DNA from: Candidatus Sulfotelmatobacter sp.
GTDB lineage: Bacteria; Acidobacteriota; Terriglobia; Terriglobales; Acidobacteriaceae
Length of the DNA: 7,420 nucleotides
Assembly (NCBI GenBank): GCA_030037575.1
Contig: JASHRB010000216.1
Location: 1-7,420, forward strand
Direction of reading: 5' to 3'
The translations under genes and the position numbers were made by a program. Positions 5,356 through 7,420 of this stretch are shown one piece after another. Below the pieces are notes generated by a model. That model saw only the letters and a list, made by a program, of their open reading frames with translations. It searched no databases and was not told the origin of the DNA. Positions within the stretch are counted from its first letter, which is position 1, and every line of letters begins with the position of its first letter.

Positions 5356-5940
5356 ATGAGAAAGGCAGCGATGGCAGCATTTCTGGTTGCCGCGTCGGCG
5401 ATGGCGATGCCGCGGTTGACCGCACAGGAGAAACCGAGGAGTGAAGACGCGGCGACGGAAGCACGCCCAGCGCAACCGACGCCCTTAAGGATAGCCGTCA
5501 CGTTTACGGAGTTTGAAGGCGACAAGAAAGTGAAGAGCTTGCCCTACACGATGGTGGTGGTTGCGGACGGAAAGCCGCCGAAGTCGGTAGTTAAAATGGG
5601 GAGCCGTGTTCCAGTTTACGCGGGCAAAGAACATGGTATGCAATATCTCGACATCGGCACTAACATCGACTGTCAGGCGTCCCGCGCGAACGATAACAGG
5701 TTCGATATCAGGCTGATTCTCGAGCGATCGTGGGTGGAGGGCAATTTAGCAGTCGCCGTTGATCCCGATGCGTCTTCGCAATCCACCGGACAATTCCCAG
5801 AACCGATTGTGCGGCAATTTAAATCAGAGTTAAGCCTGACACTGCGCGACGGCCAAACCGTAGAGAGCTCGTTTGCCACCGACCCTCTGAGTGGAAAAGT
5901 CTTCAAGGTGGAGGTATCGCTCGCCGTAATGAAAGGGTGA
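5356..5940 (+). CDS. Secreted protein of unknown function, third gene of operon 2
   Basis: 194 aa. The first 24 residues are a signal peptide (MRKAAMAAFLVAASAMAMPR, cleavage likely after LTA-Q). A short Glu/Ala/Pro linker follows, then a beta-rich domain from about residue 44: LRIAVTFTEFEGDKKVKSLP, GSRVPVYAG, YLDIGTNIDC (one Cys, 106), FDIRLILERS, PIVRQFKSELSLTLRDGQTV and ATDPLSGKVFKVEV. I recall closely similar proteins in acidobacterial genomes with no assigned role. The order 'RVP... YLDIGTNIDC... L.L... P..RQF... L.L.DGQTV' loosely resembles the core of secretin (GspD/PulD) domains, although the protein is far too short to be a pore. It sits 13 bases behind the anti-sigma gene, so it may be the periplasmic ligand or an output of that signalling unit. 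Lipoprotein processing is unlikely because the signal peptide has no Cys. Confidence 0.85.
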   Translation: MRKAAMAAFLVAASAMAMPRLTAQEKPRSEDAATEARPAQPTPLRIAVTFTEFEGDKKVKSLPYTMVVVADGKPPKSVVKMGSRVPVYAGKEHGMQYLDIGTNIDCQASRANDNRFDIRLILERSWVEGNLAVAVDPDASSQSTGQFPEPIVRQFKSELSLTLRDGQTVESSFATDPLSGKVFKVEVSLAVMKG

Positions 5941-5963
5941 ATGTTCTGACTATCGCAGGACGT
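5941..5963 (+). terminator. Possible terminator hairpin after operon 2
   Basis: ATGTTCTG (5941-5948) can pair with CAGGACGT (5956-5963) over 8 pairs, two of them G-U, around a 7-nt loop. It starts at the base after the stop codon. The following GTTATCTGT is only weakly T-rich. A second hairpin, AGTGGC/GCCACT (6015-6020, 6033-6038), lies downstream and could serve instead. Confidence 0.25.
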
Positions 5964-6120
5964 GTTATCTGTACCCCCACGGCGCTGGTCGCGCACGACG
6001 AGCGAGGCGGTTCCAGTGGCCTTAGCTTTCTCGCCACTATGATCTGGGACGCATCATTGCACGAGACGAAACCCTCGACTGTGCCTGCTAGAGCTCGCAC
6101 GTTGTAAGAAAGCGAAAGTC

Positions 6121-6189
6121 AATTGTTGCTAACAGAAGGCCATAGCGCTCATCGAGGCGTTTTGAGCGTAGCGGGGATTCTCAACAATT
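6121..6189. repeat. Nested inverted repeat (cruciform-like)
   Basis: AATTGTTG (6121-6128) and CAACAATT (6182-6189) are perfect 8-bp inverted copies. Inside them CGCTCA (6146-6151) pairs with TGAGCG (6163-6168), extended by TA/TA across a bulged G. It could be a structured RNA or a pair of operator half-sites. Eight-base inverted copies at this range are common by chance. Confidence 0.25.
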
Positions 6190-6589
6190 AAGGTCACCCA
6201 ATGTCGGCTCGCGCATTTGCGCACGCACGGGCGCACTCCCCACGCGCGAATCGGTCCCACGGGGCCGAAACCGACCGCCCAGGCGTCGGTCGAGGGAGTT
6301 CCAGAATTTGCGGTGGGGAGGGAGCATTTTGCCGTCGGCATATACCCCCCTCAGTGTAGTTTGATGGCGTATAGGGAGTTGAGGGCAAATTTTACGCCTC
6401 CAAAAATCGGCGCGAGGGCGCGCGTGGGATTGTTCTCGGCGGAGGCCAGTTCGCGCGCGGGATGGGTTGCGTGCGTGCGCGGGGCGGAAGGGGATTTCGA
6501 GCGTGGGGATATTACGACAGTTAGCAAGAGCGCGTTCGGGATGCCAGTGCTCGGGTTAACTGCAAGACCTTTCACCCCCAAACGGGCCA

Positions 6590-6618
6590 TTGCCCAATTC
6601 GCGGCCATCGAATATTGT
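6590..6618 (+). promoter_or_regulatory. Candidate sigma-70-type promoter of the last gene
   Basis: TTGCCC (6590-6595) and TATTGT (6613-6618) are spaced by exactly 17 bases, each matching consensus at 4 of 6 positions. Transcription would begin about 6625, just before the palindrome at 6631-6649. Confidence 0.3.
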
Positions 6619-6630
6619 CGCGACCCGAAA

Positions 6631-6649
6631 GCTGGCAAGACTTGCCAGC
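6631..6649. promoter_or_regulatory. Perfect 19-bp palindrome in the leader of the last gene
   Basis: GCTGGCAAGACTTGCCAGC is two perfect 9-bp inverted arms around a single A. As DNA it could be an operator for a dimeric regulator. As RNA it would form a 7-bp stem with a 5-nt loop at the very 5' end of the transcript if the promoter at 6590-6618 is used. It ends 25 bases before the ATG. Confidence 0.5.
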
Positions 6650-6661
6650 CCAACGCTACTC

Positions 6662-6670
6662 AGGAGAAGG
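6662..6670 (+). promoter_or_regulatory. Ribosome binding site deciding the start of the last gene
   Basis: AGGAGAAGG ends 4 bases before ATG 6675, with its GGAG core 8 bases away. It supports this ATG over the upstream in-frame TTG at 6615, which would put 20 polar residues before the signal peptide. Confidence 0.65.
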
Positions 6671-6674
6671 GCAA

Positions 6675-7253
6675 ATGGATATTCGGAAGTTAGTTCTCTC
6701 TTTCGCTGTTCTGGGCTTCGGACTCGCGCCATTCAGTTTCGGACAGCTTGCGACACACGCCTCTCAGCGCGTTCTTGGCTACTATAACCCTGAAACCGGA
6801 GTATTCCAACCGCTACATCCCGCGGCAGAATCCGATTCGGCGACAGCCACCGCGGAAACCGGTGAGCTGATCGTGAAGTACACGATCACGGTCAAATCGA
6901 CTATACCAACGAACGGGGTGATTGGTTGCTCCATAATAGCCATCGAGAGCGGCGATGCTGCAGGCGACTACGAGGAACGCGCGACTGGAGTCGCCACGCT
7001 AGTCAGCGGAAAGACGTATACCTGCTCCACGATCATTCATTACTCGTGGTTGTTGGATACCCCGACAACGGATACATTGAGCTTCACGGGAAGCGCAACG
7101 ATGGACTATGGGTACGAGCTCACGGCGTTTAATGGAACTGGGACCGTTGTGGAGCCGATCGAGTCGCGCGGAAGCGTTCCGAATATCGCGTCACTCAAAG
7201 GCGTGCCGGCCAGCGGTACGACCACGACCGTCGATGTGAGCATAACTCTTTAA
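6675..7253 (+). CDS. Secreted hypothetical protein, beta-rich
   Basis: 192 aa. Residues 1-23 form a clear signal peptide (MDIRKLVLSFAVLGFGLAPF, cleavage likely after SFG). The mature start RVLGYYNPETGVFQPL (32-47) recalls a short 'GYYN..TG.F.PL' segment found at the start of other acidobacterial exported proteins in my memory. The rest is Thr/Ser/Gly-rich with alternating hydrophobic residues: ELIVKYTITVKSTIP, VIGCSIIAIESG, RATGVATLVSGKTYTCSTII, TDTLSFTGSATM and TTTVDVSITL. This suggests an all-beta, Ig-like fold. Cys85 and Cys117 are the only cysteines and may form a disulfide. No catalytic motif is visible and no function can be named. The gene appears to be alone, with its own candidate promoter, palindrome and terminator. 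Confidence 0.82.
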   Translation: MDIRKLVLSFAVLGFGLAPFSFGQLATHASQRVLGYYNPETGVFQPLHPAAESDSATATAETGELIVKYTITVKSTIPTNGVIGCSIIAIESGDAAGDYEERATGVATLVSGKTYTCSTIIHYSWLLDTPTTDTLSFTGSATMDYGYELTAFNGTGTVVEPIESRGSVPNIASLKGVPASGTTTTVDVSITL

Positions 7254-7303
7254 GAACATCTCAAACTTGGCGGGGAGGCCCATCTTGCCCCGCACTGTTC
7301 TTA
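7251..7303 (+). terminator. Bipartite hairpin overlapping the stop codon
   Basis: TAAGAACA (7251-7258), which begins with the stop codon, pairs perfectly with TGTTCTTA (7296-7303). Inside it GCGGGG (7270-7275) pairs with CCCCGC (7288-7293). The position fits a transcription terminator for the last gene, but the outer arm includes the stop codon and no long T-run follows. On the minus strand the same structure could end a gene arriving from the right, so it may act in both directions. Confidence 0.45.
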
Positions 7304-7420
7304 GTCCAAGGAGGAACTCGTCGGTCGGCATTTCGAGATTTAAGCGTGGTATCGGTTTGAAAGCATGCCGGCACAACCCTGGGAGCGGCCGTCAAGATTC
7401 TAGGAACGGATCTGATGGGC

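Larger units (their letters stand above)
5941..6674. other. 734-bp intergenic region with no convincing gene
   Basis: Frames at 6217-6693 (plus) and 6351-6653 (minus) overlap each other, start without ribosome binding sites and resemble no family I know. The region contains hairpins at 5941-5963, 6015-6038 and 6249-6267, a nested inverted repeat at 6121-6189, and the promoter and palindrome of the next gene. The stretch around 6340-6410 (C-run, then A/T-rich blocks such as CAAATTTTACGCCTCCAAAA) looks like the spacer sequence I associate with acidobacterial genomes, without proof. Confidence 0.5.

Noticed and set aside
4962..5525. 187-codon minus-strand frame
   Set aside because: It is antisense to the anti-sigma factor and secreted-protein genes, both well supported.
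6217..6693. 158-codon plus-strand frame before the last gene
   Set aside because: It starts at TTG without a ribosome binding site, runs through the promoter, palindrome and start of the next gene, and matches nothing I recognise. The internal ATG at 6364 also has no ribosome binding site.
7191..7376. 61-codon minus-strand frame at the right end
   Set aside because: The MPTDEFLLGLRTVRGKMG stretch looks protein-like, but it overlaps the terminator hairpin and the 3' end of the last gene; no homologue is recalled.

Overview
The window looks like chromosome from a soil Acidobacteriota, probably class Terriglobia near Koribacter. This rests on the style of the proteins: zinc-finger anti-sigma factors with acidobacterial-type periplasmic tails, small secreted proteins of unknown function, and a 53-residue protein with an RPW...ELN.ALEEQ pattern. 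That assignment comes from memory of such proteins; no search was run. Base composition is moderately GC-rich, with looser and sometimes AT-richer gaps.

Layout. 38-199 (minus): a 53-aa small protein. 200-556: a gap holding a MITE-like inverted-repeat element (425-540). 557-976 (minus): an exported or membrane-anchored beta-sandwich-like protein. 977-1472: a divergent intergenic region with possible remnants of a decayed lipoprotein gene and the likely promoter of the next operon. 1473-2929 (plus): operon 1, an ECF sigma factor whose stop overlaps the start of a membrane zinc-finger anti-sigma factor with a TonB-C-like periplasmic domain. 2930-4086: 1.16 kb with no convincing gene but several hairpins, the best at 3363-3469. 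4087-5940 (plus): operon 2, a second ECF sigma factor, a second membrane anti-sigma factor (again ATGA overlap) and a secreted protein of unknown function. 5941-6674: a structured gap without a convincing gene. 6675-7253 (plus): a secreted hypothetical protein preceded by a perfect 19-bp palindrome and followed by a hairpin that overlaps its stop codon.

How the genes work together. The window carries two complete but differently built envelope-signalling switches. In each, a cytoplasmic ECF sigma factor should be held by the zinc-binding N-terminus of a single-pass membrane partner whose other end lies in the periplasm. The periplasmic sensor parts are unrelated: TonB-C-like in the first, a Pro/Ser-rich linker plus a small unassigned domain in the second. 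The second operon also encodes an exported protein that could be its input or its output. Three further genes encode a small cytoplasmic protein and two exported proteins of unknown role.

No mobile-element transposase, CRISPR array, tRNA or rRNA was found. The most interesting leads are the two sensor domains, the secreted third gene of operon 2, a G7 run that could join sigma and anti-sigma factors by -1 slippage, and several structured non-coding segments.
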